Counted from the stretch's first letter, positions 7,161-15,288 are shown. The stretch: DNA of 27,214 nucleotides from Treponema sp. UBA4232 (GCA_002396325.1 DGXM01000113.1:1-27214), one strand, 5' to 3'. A program made the numbers and translations. The notes: generated by a model not told the origin, from the sequence alone.

Positions 7161-8403
7161 CAATGTTCTTCATCAGAGTGCGACTTCACTTCTTGAGGAA
7201 GATATTCAGAACGACAGACTCCCGGGCTCCATTTTGTTTTCAGGTCCCGAAGCATCCGGCAAATTCACCTGCGCACTTGAACTGGCACGTGTTTTGTCAT
7301 GCACGGCAAGTCCGCGGGGGGCTTGGAACTGCACCTGTTCTTCATGTCTTAAGCACAAAGCTCTGATGGGACAGAATCTTCTTGTGGCTGGACCTGGAAA
7401 CCGAACGTTGGAAATCGATGCTGCAAGAACAACTCTGCTTTCGGAAAATGCAAGAAACACATCGCACGTTGAGGCGTCCCGTTATCTTTATCTTCGCGCG
7501 GTAAGAAAACTTACGCTGCGTTTCAGTCCCATACTCTGGCAGGATGACGACAAGCTCCAGAAATTCTCGCCGCTTCTTCAGGCTATAGATGAGGATCTTG
7601 AAGTGCTTAACCCCGGACGCACCATTCCCGACGGTGACGAACTTGTGAAGATCTTGGACGATGTTGAAAAACAGTGTGTGAAACTTGAATCTTCTTTTTT
7701 GTATGATTCTCTTCCCGTTCTTCAGATTCGTAATATTTCATCGTGGGCGCATATGAGTTCAACTGCAGGAAAAAAAGTGATTGTGATTGAAAACGCGGAC
7801 TGCATGGCCGAAAGCTCAAGAAACGCACTTTTGAAAATACTTGAAGAACCGCCTGAAGATGCAATGTTCATTCTCACAACGACTCGAAGGGGAGCGATTC
7901 TTCCGACGATTCTTTCCCGTGTCCGCACTTACGCATTTTTCAACAGAAGCACGGAACACCAGCAGGAAGTAATCAACAGAGTCTTCCATTATAATCCCGT
8001 GATAAGCGGCGCGCCGATTCCTGATACAATAAATGCTTTCCTCCAGAGCTATCTTCCGGTTTCGCCTGACACTGTGAAAGCCAACGCCGGGATATATTTC
8101 AAAACATCGATGGAAGGACACGTTCCCGACATTCCGGCAATAGTGAAAGTCTGCGGCGGATTCGAACCGAGGGAACTTTTCAGGATTTTTATCCGTGCAA
8201 TAATCGAAGAGCAAAGATCTCTGCTTGGTTCTGAAAAAGGATGCGAGGCATCGGAGAAAATCATCTCACATCTTAGAACGGCGTGGAACAATGTTTCCAT
8301 TTTCAATCAGTCACCGGCGGCGGCTCTTGAGGAACTGGTCAGATCGCTGATGCAGACAAATATGATTTACGGAGACTTGTTCAAGGAAAAAGAATATGAA
8401 TGA
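7153..8403 (+). CDS. holB: DNA polymerase III delta'-type clamp-loader subunit
   Basis: This 416-residue protein has the clamp-loader AAA+ layout. A P-loop GPEASGKF is at residues 31-38, and a small cysteine cluster (Cys50, 60, 62, 65) fits the structural zinc module of delta' and gamma/tau subunits. The stretch VIVIENADCMAESSRNALLK followed by ILEEPPED, then the sensor region LTTTRRGAILPTILSRV with the SRC-like turn typical of these proteins, is also present. It loads the beta sliding clamp during replication. It is longer than E. coli HolB (334 residues), with an insertion around residues 85-185. The start has a GGAGG 5 bp upstream inside cvpA. It overlaps the next gene by 8 bp. Confidence 0.87.
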   Translation: MFDNVLHQSATSLLEEDIQNDRLPGSILFSGPEASGKFTCALELARVLSCTASPRGAWNCTCSSCLKHKALMGQNLLVAGPGNRTLEIDAARTTLLSENARNTSHVEASRYLYLRAVRKLTLRFSPILWQDDDKLQKFSPLLQAIDEDLEVLNPGRTIPDGDELVKILDDVEKQCVKLESSFLYDSLPVLQIRNISSWAHMSSTAGKKVIVIENADCMAESSRNALLKILEEPPEDAMFILTTTRRGAILPTILSRVRTYAFFNRSTEHQQEVINRVFHYNPVISGAPIPDTINAFLQSYLPVSPDTVKANAGIYFKTSMEGHVPDIPAIVKVCGGFEPRELFRIFIRAIIEEQRSLLGSEKGCEASEKIISHLRTAWNNVSIFNQSPAAALEELVRSLMQTNMIYGDLFKEKEYE

Positions 8404-9664
8404 TTTTGTTAAGAAGGCATCCCAGAAAATCTCAAAACTTTCGCACGACCAGGTGGAGCGTCTTGTAAACACTCTCATTTCGCAGAAGGAAAGCGTTGAT
8501 TCAATAATCCAGAGTCTTTCCACGGGACTTCTCATAGTAAGTCAGGAATGGATTCTACTTCAGACAAACAAAGCGGCGGAAAGGCTGCTTCCGTTTTCAG
8601 TGCGTCCTGGTGATTCAAAAGCAGAATCCCTTCCGGTGTGGGAGCTCATAGACAACCAGCAGATAAGCGATTATCTAAAAAGCTGTATCCTTGAGCAGAA
8701 GACAAATGTGAGCGAGGATTTTTCCATTGAAGCCGGTGAGAAATACAGATTCATCACAATCAGTGTGCTTCCTTTGGTGGAACGCATATGGCAGGATGAT
8801 GATTCCGTTTCCACGCGGATTTCCGGTTCAATAATAACTGTTGACGACATAACGGAAAAGCGGCAGTCGGAAATCCTTCTTCACAGGATGGAAAGTCTTG
8901 CGAGCCTTACAAATCTTGCCGCATCGGTGGCTCACGAAATAAAAAATCCTCTTGGTGCAATCAGCATACACATTCAGCTTTTGCAGAAGGCAGTGGCAAA
9001 GGCAAGGGCAAAAGACGGACTTCTACCGAAAGAGAAATTCATGGAGGATTATATCCGCGTCATAAACGAGGAGATTGACAATCTTAACAAAATCGTTGTG
9101 GACTTTCTTTTTGCGGTCCGTCCTGTTCAGGCAAACATGCAGCTTGCGGAACCCGATTCAATAGTCGAATCATTCGCTTCTTTCTTTGCACCAGAGTTTG
9201 AAAGCAAGAATATAAAAGCCTCTTTGCGTTTGTGCAAGACTTCGCCGCGTCTTTTGATTGACGAAAAACTATTCCGTGAAGTCCTCATCAATATTACCCA
9301 GAATGCACTGGCCGCAATCGCATCTCGTTTTCCATCCGGAGCCGGAAGTTCGGGGGAGGACGGTGAGCTTTTGATTGAGAGTGAAGTGAAGGACGAAAGA
9401 TACATTCTCACTATTGCCGACAACGGTTGCGGAATGGATGAAAAAACTGCGTCGCACATCTTCGAGCCGTATTACACCACAAAGGCCAGCGGTACAGGTC
9501 TGGGGCTTACGACGGTCTACAAAATCATAAAGGAATTCAGAGGCGACATTGCTGTGAAGTCTGTTGAAAATCACGGCACCATTTTCACTGTGTCTCTTCC
9601 GGTTCCGCAGAAAGGCACTTTGCTTTTGCCTGACAATTCAAATAAAGAGGAAAGATCCAAATGA
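8396..9664 (+). CDS. Cytosolic PAS-type sensor histidine kinase (NtrB/AtoS-like)
   Basis: This 422-residue kinase has no membrane segment, so it senses a cytoplasmic signal. A PAS-like region lies at about 34-155 (SIIQSLSTGLLIVSQEWILL ... ITVDDITEKR). The phosphoacceptor His180 is in SVAHEIKNPLG. The ATPase domain has an N box (REVLINITQNALAAI, about 294-308), G1 DNGCGM (342-347), an F box IFEPYYTTK and G2 GTGLGL (366-371). It should phosphorylate the response regulator whose ATG overlaps its stop (ATGA, 9661-9664). The pairing with a sigma54 activator is the NtrB/NtrC arrangement. Treponema pallidum has, as I recall, a similar kinase-AtoC pair near murG; this was not checked. The signal is unknown. 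Confidence 0.92.
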   Translation: MNDFVKKASQKISKLSHDQVERLVNTLISQKESVDSIIQSLSTGLLIVSQEWILLQTNKAAERLLPFSVRPGDSKAESLPVWELIDNQQISDYLKSCILEQKTNVSEDFSIEAGEKYRFITISVLPLVERIWQDDDSVSTRISGSIITVDDITEKRQSEILLHRMESLASLTNLAASVAHEIKNPLGAISIHIQLLQKAVAKARAKDGLLPKEKFMEDYIRVINEEIDNLNKIVVDFLFAVRPVQANMQLAEPDSIVESFASFFAPEFESKNIKASLRLCKTSPRLLIDEKLFREVLINITQNALAAIASRFPSGAGSSGEDGELLIESEVKDERYILTIADNGCGMDEKTASHIFEPYYTTKASGTGLGLTTVYKIIKEFRGDIAVKSVENHGTIFTVSLPVPQKGTLLLPDNSNKEERSK

Positions 9665-11019
9665 AGTTCACTCTGCTGATTATTGACGATGAGAAAAACA
9701 TCCGTGAAGGACTTGCCGCCAATTTCGAATTGGAGGGCTACGATGTAAAAACCGCAGCCACAGGAGAGGAAGGACTTGCCTTGATAGAAAAAGGCGACAT
9801 AGACCTTGTGATAACGGATTTAAGAATGCCGGGGATAAGCGGCGAGAAAGTGCTTGCGAAAGTGACTGCTGAAACTCCCGGAATCCCCGTGATAATTCTT
9901 ACAGGTCACGGAAGCATAGACAGTGCGGTGGATGCAATGAGGCACGGTGCCTATGATTTTCTTACAAAGCCCTTGAATCTTGACCAGCTCACGATGATTG
10001 TGAAGCGTGCTCTTGAGAGCCGTGAGATGAGTCTTCAGCATCAGCAGCTCAAAAAGGAGTTGGAAGACAGTTCTGCCTTGAAGGGGATGATCGGAAAGTC
10101 GTCTCCAATGCAGAAAGTGCAGGCGATGATCCGCAAAGTGGCGGATTCAAAGGCAAGCGTGCTGATAACAGGGGAAAGCGGCGTGGGAAAGGAACTTGTG
10201 GCAAATGCAATCCATTCACTTTCCAGCCGCAGGAACAATAGTTTCATAAAAGTGCATTGTGCGGCTTTGAGCGAAACCCTTCTTGAAAGTGAATTGTTCG
10301 GCCATGAAAAAGGCGCCTTCACAGGGGCGGACCGTCTTAAAAAGGGAAGATTTGAACTTGCCCACGGCGGTACGATTTTTCTTGATGAAATCGGCGAGAT
10401 TAATCAGAACGTGCAGATAAAGATTTTACGTGTGCTGCAGGAACACAAGTTTGAGAGAGTGGGCGGCGAGCAGACTCTGGATGTCGATGTGCGTGTGGTG
10501 GCCGCAACAAACCGTGTGCTTGAGGATGAAGTGAAGGAGGGCCGCTTCCGGGAGGATTTGTATTACCGCCTGAATGTGATTCATATACACGTGCCGCCGC
10601 TGAGGGAAAGAAAGGACGATATTCCGCTTTTGATGTCGTCTTTCCTGGATGAATTCAACCGCGAGAACGGAAAAAACATCAGCGGGGTTGACGGCAGGGC
10701 AAAAGCAGCTATATTCAAATACAACTGGCCGGGAAATATCCGCGAATTGCGTAACTGTATGGAGAGCGCGGTTGTTATGTGCAGTGGGGAAGAAATCACC
10801 CTTGAGGATTTGCCACCCTCAGTCAGATGCAGTTCTGAGAGCGACATGCTGTCTCTTCCTCTTGGAATCACACTGGATGAGGCTGAGAAGTTGATTATCA
10901 AAGAAACTCTCGCGATGAACAGCAACAACAAAAGCAAAACGGCTGAGGTTCTTGGCATTGGAAGAAAAACGCTTCATCGTAAGCTTTCCGAATGGGGTAT
11001 CGACACCGGGGAGGAATAA
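9661..11019 (+). CDS. NtrC/AtoC-family sigma54-dependent response regulator
   Basis: This 452-residue regulator has all three modules. The receiver domain (1-120) carries acidic residues Asp9/Asp10, phosphoacceptor Asp53 (VITDLRMPG), Thr81 and Lys103. The AAA+ domain (about 140-370) carries Walker A GESGVGKE (171-178), the sigma54-contacting GAFTGA loop (218-223) and Walker B FLDEIGE (240-246). The C-terminal Fis-type helix-turn-helix is NKSKTAEVLGIGRKTLHRKL. The GAFTGA loop is intact, so it should activate sigma54 promoters by ATP hydrolysis when phosphorylated by the kinase encoded just upstream. No convincing -24/-12 promoter was found in this window, so its targets are probably elsewhere. 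Confidence 0.95.
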   Translation: MKFTLLIIDDEKNIREGLAANFELEGYDVKTAATGEEGLALIEKGDIDLVITDLRMPGISGEKVLAKVTAETPGIPVIILTGHGSIDSAVDAMRHGAYDFLTKPLNLDQLTMIVKRALESREMSLQHQQLKKELEDSSALKGMIGKSSPMQKVQAMIRKVADSKASVLITGESGVGKELVANAIHSLSSRRNNSFIKVHCAALSETLLESELFGHEKGAFTGADRLKKGRFELAHGGTIFLDEIGEINQNVQIKILRVLQEHKFERVGGEQTLDVDVRVVAATNRVLEDEVKEGRFREDLYYRLNVIHIHVPPLRERKDDIPLLMSSFLDEFNRENGKNISGVDGRAKAAIFKYNWPGNIRELRNCMESAVVMCSGEEITLEDLPPSVRCSSESDMLSLPLGITLDEAEKLIIKETLAMNSNNKSKTAEVLGIGRKTLHRKLSEWGIDTGEE

Positions 11020-11597
11020 TGGCTTCGATATATGACCGTCTTGGAGACCTGCTGAATGAGACTTTGGAGGCGGGTGAAATAAAATTCGTGAAAGTGCCTG
11101 TTCAGGAACACGAAAAAATAATGGCGGAAAATACTGACGGCAAGGCGGCTGAAAAAAAATCTTCTGTGGATATGGAAAACTCTTCGGAAAAAGAGAGTGT
11201 GGCGGCAGAAACGAAATTTGAAAAGGAAAGTTCGCCTTTTGAGGGTGAAAATTTACACGAGCGATTTTCTAAAAAGAGTCCGGAACCCGAATACCACCGT
11301 CCTGAGGCAACGGGTACCATTTACCACGGAAACGGCGGAGGATTTTCGGAATCAAGATATACTCCGCGGCAGTTTGTATACAAAAAAGTAACTCCCGAGA
11401 TTGAACGTGCCTTTCGTATTCTGGATCTTGCCATTCAGTCAACTGCAGAAGAGGCAAAAAAGGCATTTAAGGAAAAAGTGAAGTATTACCACCCCGACCG
11501 ATATGCCGACAATCCCGTGCTTCAGAAAGTTGCAACAGACAAGACCAGGCAGGTCGTGGAATCCTACAAACTCATTTCCGATTTTCTTGGGTCATAA
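11019..11597 (+). CDS. Protein with C-terminal J domain
   Basis: The 192-residue protein starts at ATG 11019, sharing one base with the stop of the response regulator (TAATG) and preceded by GGGGAGG. The first two thirds is charged, low-complexity sequence rich in Glu, Lys and Ser. Residues about 130-190 form a J domain: ILDLAIQSTAEEAKKAFKEK, then YYHPDRYAD with the HPD tripeptide that stimulates DnaK ATPase, then a final helix. The J domain is at the C-terminus, unlike DnaJ itself, and there is no zinc finger, so this is a specialised co-chaperone (type III). Its client is unknown. It is the last gene of the operon. Confidence 0.82.
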   Translation: MASIYDRLGDLLNETLEAGEIKFVKVPVQEHEKIMAENTDGKAAEKKSSVDMENSSEKESVAAETKFEKESSPFEGENLHERFSKKSPEPEYHRPEATGTIYHGNGGGFSESRYTPRQFVYKKVTPEIERAFRILDLAIQSTAEEAKKAFKEKVKYYHPDRYADNPVLQKVATDKTRQVVESYKLISDFLGS

Positions 11598-11628
11598 AAA
11601 AAAGCCTGCCTCCAAAGCGGAAGCAGGC
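11596..11628 (-). terminator. Intrinsic terminator of glgC
   Basis: GCCTGC (11604-11609) and TCC (11611-11613) pair with GGA (11619-11621) and GCAGGC (11623-11628), with one C/A mismatch and loop AAAGC. On the minus strand the stem is followed by eight T (A-run 11596-11603 on the plus strand). The A-run overlaps the stop codon of the convergent J-domain gene; in the plus direction no T-run follows, so it serves glgC. Confidence 0.85.
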
Positions 11629-11654
11629 CGTTCCGGTAATAAATCCGAACTGAA

Positions 11655-12950
11655 TCAAATTACGGTGCCGGAAGGAATCTCAGCAAATTTCTTAATCACT
11701 ATGATTCCGTCGGAACTGTAGAACAGGCCGTGATCCCCGTCTTCATAGGTGCGTCCGTTTACATTTATGCAGCAGTTGTCACCGATGCGGGCGTTTTTAT
11801 CGATAATCGCCTTGTTGATTTTACAGCCCCTGCCGATACCGATGTTCGGAATATCCTTCTTCCCATTCTCCTTTTTCTGGGAATCGTTTTCGTAGAAGTC
11901 CGCACCCATCATGATTACGCCGTTCAAGTCGCAATCTTCGTTTATGATTGAGCGGACACCGATAACAGAGTGTTTGATGCTTGAATTTGTGATTACGCAT
12001 CCTTCGCTTGCAAGTGACGACTGCAATGTGGCATTGTTGATTTTGCTCGGGGGAAGGTTGCGCATATGTGTGTAAATCGGCTTGTCCTCATCGTAGAAAT
12101 TGAACTGGGGCACAGGATCGGTCAAGTCCAAGGTTGCGTTGTAGAACGAACTGATTGTTCCGATGTCTTCCCAGTAGCCGTTGAAGATGAAGCTGTTTAC
12201 CTTCTTTATTTTGATTGCTTCGGGAATGATTTCCTTTCCGAAATCGTTGTTTTCGTTGTTGAGCATCTCTTCCATCGTGTCTGCATTGAAGATGTAGATA
12301 CCCATTGAAGCAAGATACTCAAGCTGGGCAGGAAGATCCTTTCCTCTGGATTTTTCAGGAATCTTCCAGTCGTCGATGTTCATATCCTTTGCGGGTTTTT
12401 CCATGAAAGCAGTGATTTTGTTTGTGTCATCGACTTTCATAATTCCGAATCCTGAGGCATCGTGGCGGTTCACTGCCTTTGCGGCAATCGTGATGTCTGC
12501 ACCGGAGGCGATGTGCTGATTCATGAACTTGCGGAGATCCATGCGGTAAAGCTGGTCTCCTGAAAGGATGATGTAGTGGGTCGGTCTCTGCACACGGAAA
12601 TGTGCCATGTTCTTGCGCACTGCGTCTGCGGTTCCTTCGTACCATCCAGAATGTTCCAAAGTCTGCTCTGCGGCCAGAATCTCAACAAATCCACGGCTGA
12701 ATCGGTCGAAATTGTATGAGTTGATGATGTGAAGGTGCAGGGATGCCGAGTTGAACTGAGTCAAAAGGTAGATTTTCTTGTATCCGCTGTTGATGCAGTT
12801 TGAAATCGGAATGTCAACGATTCTGTATTTTCCGCCGAACGGAACTGCCGGTTTCGAGCGTTCTTTTGTCAATGGGTACAAGCGGGTACCTTTTCCTCCG
12901 CCAAGGATGATGGCCAGCACACGCGGTTCTTCAGTATTTTGATTTGCCAT
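11655..12950 (-). CDS. glgC: Glucose-1-phosphate adenylyltransferase GlgC
   Basis: This 431-residue protein matches bacterial ADP-glucose pyrophosphorylase, which makes ADP-glucose from ATP and glucose-1-phosphate, the committed step of glycogen synthesis. The nucleotide-binding start is LAIILGGGKGTRLYPLTKER, followed by SKPAVPFGGKYRIVDIPISN. EGTADAVRKN and DQLYRMD lie in the catalytic domain, and the C-terminal part has the left-handed beta-helix sequence (for example GRGCKINKAIIDKNARIGDN) used for allosteric control. The length is normal. The start has GGAGG 11 bp upstream, slightly far. It is a single-gene unit with its own promoter and terminator; no glgA, glgB or glgP is adjacent. Confidence 0.96.
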   Translation of the reverse strand: MANQNTEEPRVLAIILGGGKGTRLYPLTKERSKPAVPFGGKYRIVDIPISNCINSGYKKIYLLTQFNSASLHLHIINSYNFDRFSRGFVEILAAEQTLEHSGWYEGTADAVRKNMAHFRVQRPTHYIILSGDQLYRMDLRKFMNQHIASGADITIAAKAVNRHDASGFGIMKVDDTNKITAFMEKPAKDMNIDDWKIPEKSRGKDLPAQLEYLASMGIYIFNADTMEEMLNNENNDFGKEIIPEAIKIKKVNSFIFNGYWEDIGTISSFYNATLDLTDPVPQFNFYDEDKPIYTHMRNLPPSKINNATLQSSLASEGCVITNSSIKHSVIGVRSIINEDCDLNGVIMMGADFYENDSQKKENGKKDIPNIGIGRGCKINKAIIDKNARIGDNCCINVNGRTYEDGDHGLFYSSDGIIVIKKFAEIPSGTVI

Positions 12951-12982
12951 TTTCTAGTATTCCTCCGTAATTTACTAAATTC

Positions 12983-13011
12983 ATTATAAGCCCGCTTTTT
13001 ATAAAAAGCAA
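12983..13011 (-). promoter_or_regulatory. glgC promoter with palindrome in the spacer
   Basis: Reading the minus strand: TTGCTT (13011-13006), 17 bp, TATAAT (12988-12983), then a 5' leader of about 26 nt to ATG 12950. A perfect 16-bp palindrome, GCTTTTTATAAAAAGC (12994-13009), fills most of the spacer and overlaps the -35. It is a possible operator, though A/T-rich palindromes can arise by chance. Confidence 0.7.
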
Positions 13012-13044
13012 CAAAAAATTGTCATACGGATCATTTTTTGAAGC

Positions 13045-13074
13045 AAAAAAGGATGAGTTTTCGTTAGAAAACTC
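13045..13074 (-). terminator. Minus-strand terminator upstream of glgC
   Basis: GAGTTTTC (13055-13062) pairs exactly with GAAAACTC (13067-13074), loop GTTA. On the minus strand the stem is followed closely by TTTTTT (A-run 13045-13050 on plus). It lies before the glgC promoter, so it would end some other minus-strand transcript from the 13.1-13.4 kb region, or isolate glgC. Confidence 0.6.
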
Positions 13075-13272
13075 GAATCCGCGTGACAATCCCCTCCCGA
13101 GACTGCCTAAAACGCTTAAACTATGTCATTATCGGGCTGGCCGGAAACTACGATGCAAGTAGACTTGCCAATCTATTTAATTACAATATGAGGATTTGTA
13201 GATTGCCGTATCGAGTACTGCAATGACATTTATTAGTTTTTAGCCCCCTTCCCGTGAATCGCGTTAGCGATG

Positions 13273-13292
13273 AACAAATCCGTTTGTTTTTT
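13273..13292 (+). terminator. Small plus-strand terminator-like hairpin
   Basis: AACAAA (13273-13278) pairs with TTTGTT (13283-13288), loop TCCG, and T continues to 13292. It directly follows the ATCGC/GCGAT hairpin (13258-13271). The stem is weak in GC, so confidence is moderate. No plus-strand protein gene precedes it. Confidence 0.45.
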
Positions 13293-13510
13293 CCCTCCGT
13301 ACAACCACACATTCTCACGTTGCCCTTTATCGTCATTTAAGGAATAATATTTGCGAAGTGAGTAAAATCCGTTTTCCAGTAACGAAGCTCCATTGCAGAG
13401 TTGCGGCCATGCATACCGGGGAAATCAGCCTCGGTAGAAGATCTTTTTCAAGCGGCAGGGATGGAGTTTCTTCAGGCAACCTCTAAAAACTATAATTTGA
13501 GGTTGAAGTT

Positions 13511-13538
13511 GCCTCTAAAAACTGAAGTTTTTAGAGAC
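13511..13538 (+). repeat. Covarying hairpin element, copy 1 (upstream of flgF)
   Basis: CTCTAAAAACT (13513-13523) is followed after 2 nt by its exact complement AGTTTTTAGAG (13526-13536). The flank continues GACTCC. It matches the element at 15326-15353 in outline, with paired substitutions. Part of its left arm also occurs as a direct repeat at 13480-13491. Confidence 0.6.
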
Positions 13539-13566
13539 TCCCTTCAGAACAAAAGAAAAAAAATCA

Positions 13567-13593
13567 TAAAATATTGCATTCGACTGCCGATAA
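13567..13593 (+). promoter_or_regulatory. Flagellar sigma28 (FliA) promoter of flgF-flgG-flgJ
   Basis: TAAA (13567-13570), exactly 15 bp, then GCCGATAA (13586-13593). This is the textbook flagellar sigma28 consensus. Transcription should start near 13600, giving a 5' leader of about 68 nt with a small CGGC/GCCG hairpin (loop TTTT) before the ribosome site AAGGAG of flgF. Confidence 0.85.
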
Positions 13594-13667
13594 TTAATCA
13601 AGGTGACCCCGGCTTTTGCCGTGTATTGTTTATGGAGAAGTCCAGGGGAGAAAAAGGAGCGGACTGT

Positions 13668-14468
13668 ATGATTAGAGGATGGTATATCGGTGCAAGCGGA
13701 ATGACGGCACAGCAGAATAGGCTTGATGCCATTGCAAACAATCTTGCCAACGTGGACACGACAGGCTTTAAAAAGGAGATTCCTGTCAGCAAGACTTTCA
13801 GTGAGCTTTTGCTCCGCCGTGCGAATGCCGACGGTGTTTACCAAGTGTCCACCGGTTCCTGCGATGCGGCTCCCATAATCGGTTCCATCGGTCTGGGTGT
13901 TGAAACAAACGAACTTTTCACTGATTTTGACCAGGGCTCCTTCAAATCAACAGAAACCAGCACGGACCTGGCTTTAGGCGGAAAGGGCTTTTTTGCAGTT
14001 GAAACTCCCGACGGCGAGAGATACACACGCAACGGAAACTTCCTGCTCGGGAAAGAGGGAATCCTTCTCACCAAGGAAGGCTATCCGGTGCTCGGTGAAA
14101 ACGGACACATCACTGTTGCGGACGACAAATTCTTTGTGAATGACGACGGAATGGTTATCAACAGGGAAACAAACGAAATTTCCGACCGCATCAAACTGGT
14201 GAGGTTCGACAGCGAGAGGGATTTGAAGAAGCAGGGCTCATCTTTGTGGTATGAAACCGTTCAGTCAGGTCCGGCCCACATTGCGGAAGGCAAGGAAAGA
14301 CCCAAAGTGCTTCAGGGTTACACCGAAACCAGCAACGTGAATGTTGTGAATGAAATGGTTCAGATGATTGAAGTGAACAGGGCATACGAGGCAAACCAGA
14401 AGGCCATCCAGACAGAGGATGACATGATGGACACACTTTGGAATAAAGTGGTGGCAGTGAATCTGTAA
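13668..14468 (+). CDS. flgF: Flagellar rod protein FlgF
   Basis: This 266-residue rod protein starts with MIRGWYIGASGMTAQQNRLD and ANNLANVDTTGFKK, the N-terminal rod/hook helix, and ends with TSNVNVVNEMVQMIEVNRAY, the matching C-terminal helix. LALGGKGFFAVE lies between them. FlgF is a proximal rod subunit joining the MS ring side to the FlgG distal rod in the periplasm. The start at ATG 13668 follows AAAAAGGAG by 8 bp; in-frame upstream sequence back to 13401 crosses the sigma28 promoter and is not coding. flgG starts 25 bp downstream. FlgF and FlgG are paralogues; the shorter, more divergent copy that comes first is by convention FlgF. Confidence 0.9.
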   Translation: MIRGWYIGASGMTAQQNRLDAIANNLANVDTTGFKKEIPVSKTFSELLLRRANADGVYQVSTGSCDAAPIIGSIGLGVETNELFTDFDQGSFKSTETSTDLALGGKGFFAVETPDGERYTRNGNFLLGKEGILLTKEGYPVLGENGHITVADDKFFVNDDGMVINRETNEISDRIKLVRFDSERDLKKQGSSLWYETVQSGPAHIAEGKERPKVLQGYTETSNVNVVNEMVQMIEVNRAYEANQKAIQTEDDMMDTLWNKVVAVNL

Positions 14469-14493
14469 AAACGGCTAAGTGAGGATATAGTTT

Positions 14494-15288
14494 ATGGTAA
14501 GAAGTTTATGGACAGCCGCAACCGGAATGAACGGACAGCAGGCTAATATCGACACGATTTCAAACAATCTTTCGAACGTCAATACGACAGGCTTCAAACA
14601 GCACCGTGTTGAATTCGAGGATCTGCTCTACCAGAACAGGAAGCTTGCAGGCACTCCCGCCACTGAAAACACAATCACTCCGGTTGGTGTTCAGATGGGG
14701 CACGGTGTGAAAGTGGGAGCCACACAGAGGATTATGTCCCAGGGGTCTCTCCAGGCCACCGGTGTGGACACGGACATCGCTATCGTGGGAGACGGATTTT
14801 TCCGCGTGCAGCAGTATGACGGTTCATGGGCGTACACCCGCGACGGTTCCTTCAAAGTGGATTCAACAGGTCAGCTTGTGACGGCAAACGGTCTCCGCGT
14901 TGTTCCTGAAATCATCCTCCCCGAAGGATTCCAGCTTGAGACGCTTTCAGTTTCAAATCTGGGCCGCGTTACGGTGAAGGTGAACGGAGCCCTTGACCCC
15001 GTTGAAGTGGGACAGCTTGAACTTTACCGCTTCCCGAACTCCGTGGGTCTTGAGAATGTGGGAGACAATCTTTACAAAGTGACCAACGCTTCAGGAGATG
15101 CAATAGCCTCCCGGCCCGGAATCGATGGAATGGGAACAACAAAGCACAAGTTCCTTGAAATGAGCAATGTTTCCGTTGTGAATGAAATGGTTGCAATGAT
15201 TGTTGCGCAGAGAGCCTACGAGTTCAACTCCAAGGCAATCCAGACCAGCGACACCATGCTCCAGACGGCCGCAACATTGAAGCGCTGA
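14494..15288 (+). CDS. flgG: Flagellar distal rod protein FlgG
   Basis: This 264-residue protein has the classic FlgG start (MVRSLWTAATGMNGQQANID, NNLSNVNTTGFKQHRVEFED), the central motif TDIAIVGDGFFRV, and the C-terminal helix MSNVSVVNEMVAMIVAQRAY with FNSKAIQTSDTMLQ. The length matches FlgG generally (about 260). FlgG polymerises into the distal rod that crosses the periplasm. A GAGGA lies 9 bp upstream of the start. It belongs to the sigma28-driven unit with flgF and flgJ. flgJ follows after 110 bp that contain a stable hairpin. Confidence 0.97.
   Translation: MVRSLWTAATGMNGQQANIDTISNNLSNVNTTGFKQHRVEFEDLLYQNRKLAGTPATENTITPVGVQMGHGVKVGATQRIMSQGSLQATGVDTDIAIVGDGFFRVQQYDGSWAYTRDGSFKVDSTGQLVTANGLRVVPEIILPEGFQLETLSVSNLGRVTVKVNGALDPVEVGQLELYRFPNSVGLENVGDNLYKVTNASGDAIASRPGIDGMGTTKHKFLEMSNVSVVNEMVAMIVAQRAYEFNSKAIQTSDTMLQTAATLKR

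Larger units (their letters stand above)
13075..13566. other. Structured non-coding stretch between glgC and flgF
   Basis: I see no convincing protein gene here. The region contains GCAAGT/ACTTGC (13155-13168), an imperfect hairpin ATTGC-GTA/TAC-GCAAT (13202-13224), ATCGC/GCGAT with loop GTTA (13258-13271), ACCGGGG/CCTCGGT near 13417-13437 with one G-U pair, and CAACCTC/GAGGTTG (13477-13505). It is bounded by terminator-like hairpins on each strand. It could be one or more small RNAs or long leaders. No known RNA family was recognised. Confidence 0.35.

Noticed and set aside
7283..7297. TGGCACG-N4-TTGT, close to a sigma54 -24/-12 promoter
   Set aside because: The essential GC of the -12 element is GT, and it lies inside holB far from any start codon.
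13417..13505. A c-di-GMP riboswitch before the flagellar rod genes
   Set aside because: The conserved GEMM bases and tetraloop-receptor are absent; only a generic ACCGGGG/CCTCGGT stem is seen.
13401..13667. Extended N-terminus of FlgF
   Set aside because: It would translate through the sigma28 promoter; the FlgF family starts at MIRGWY, which has a good ribosome site.
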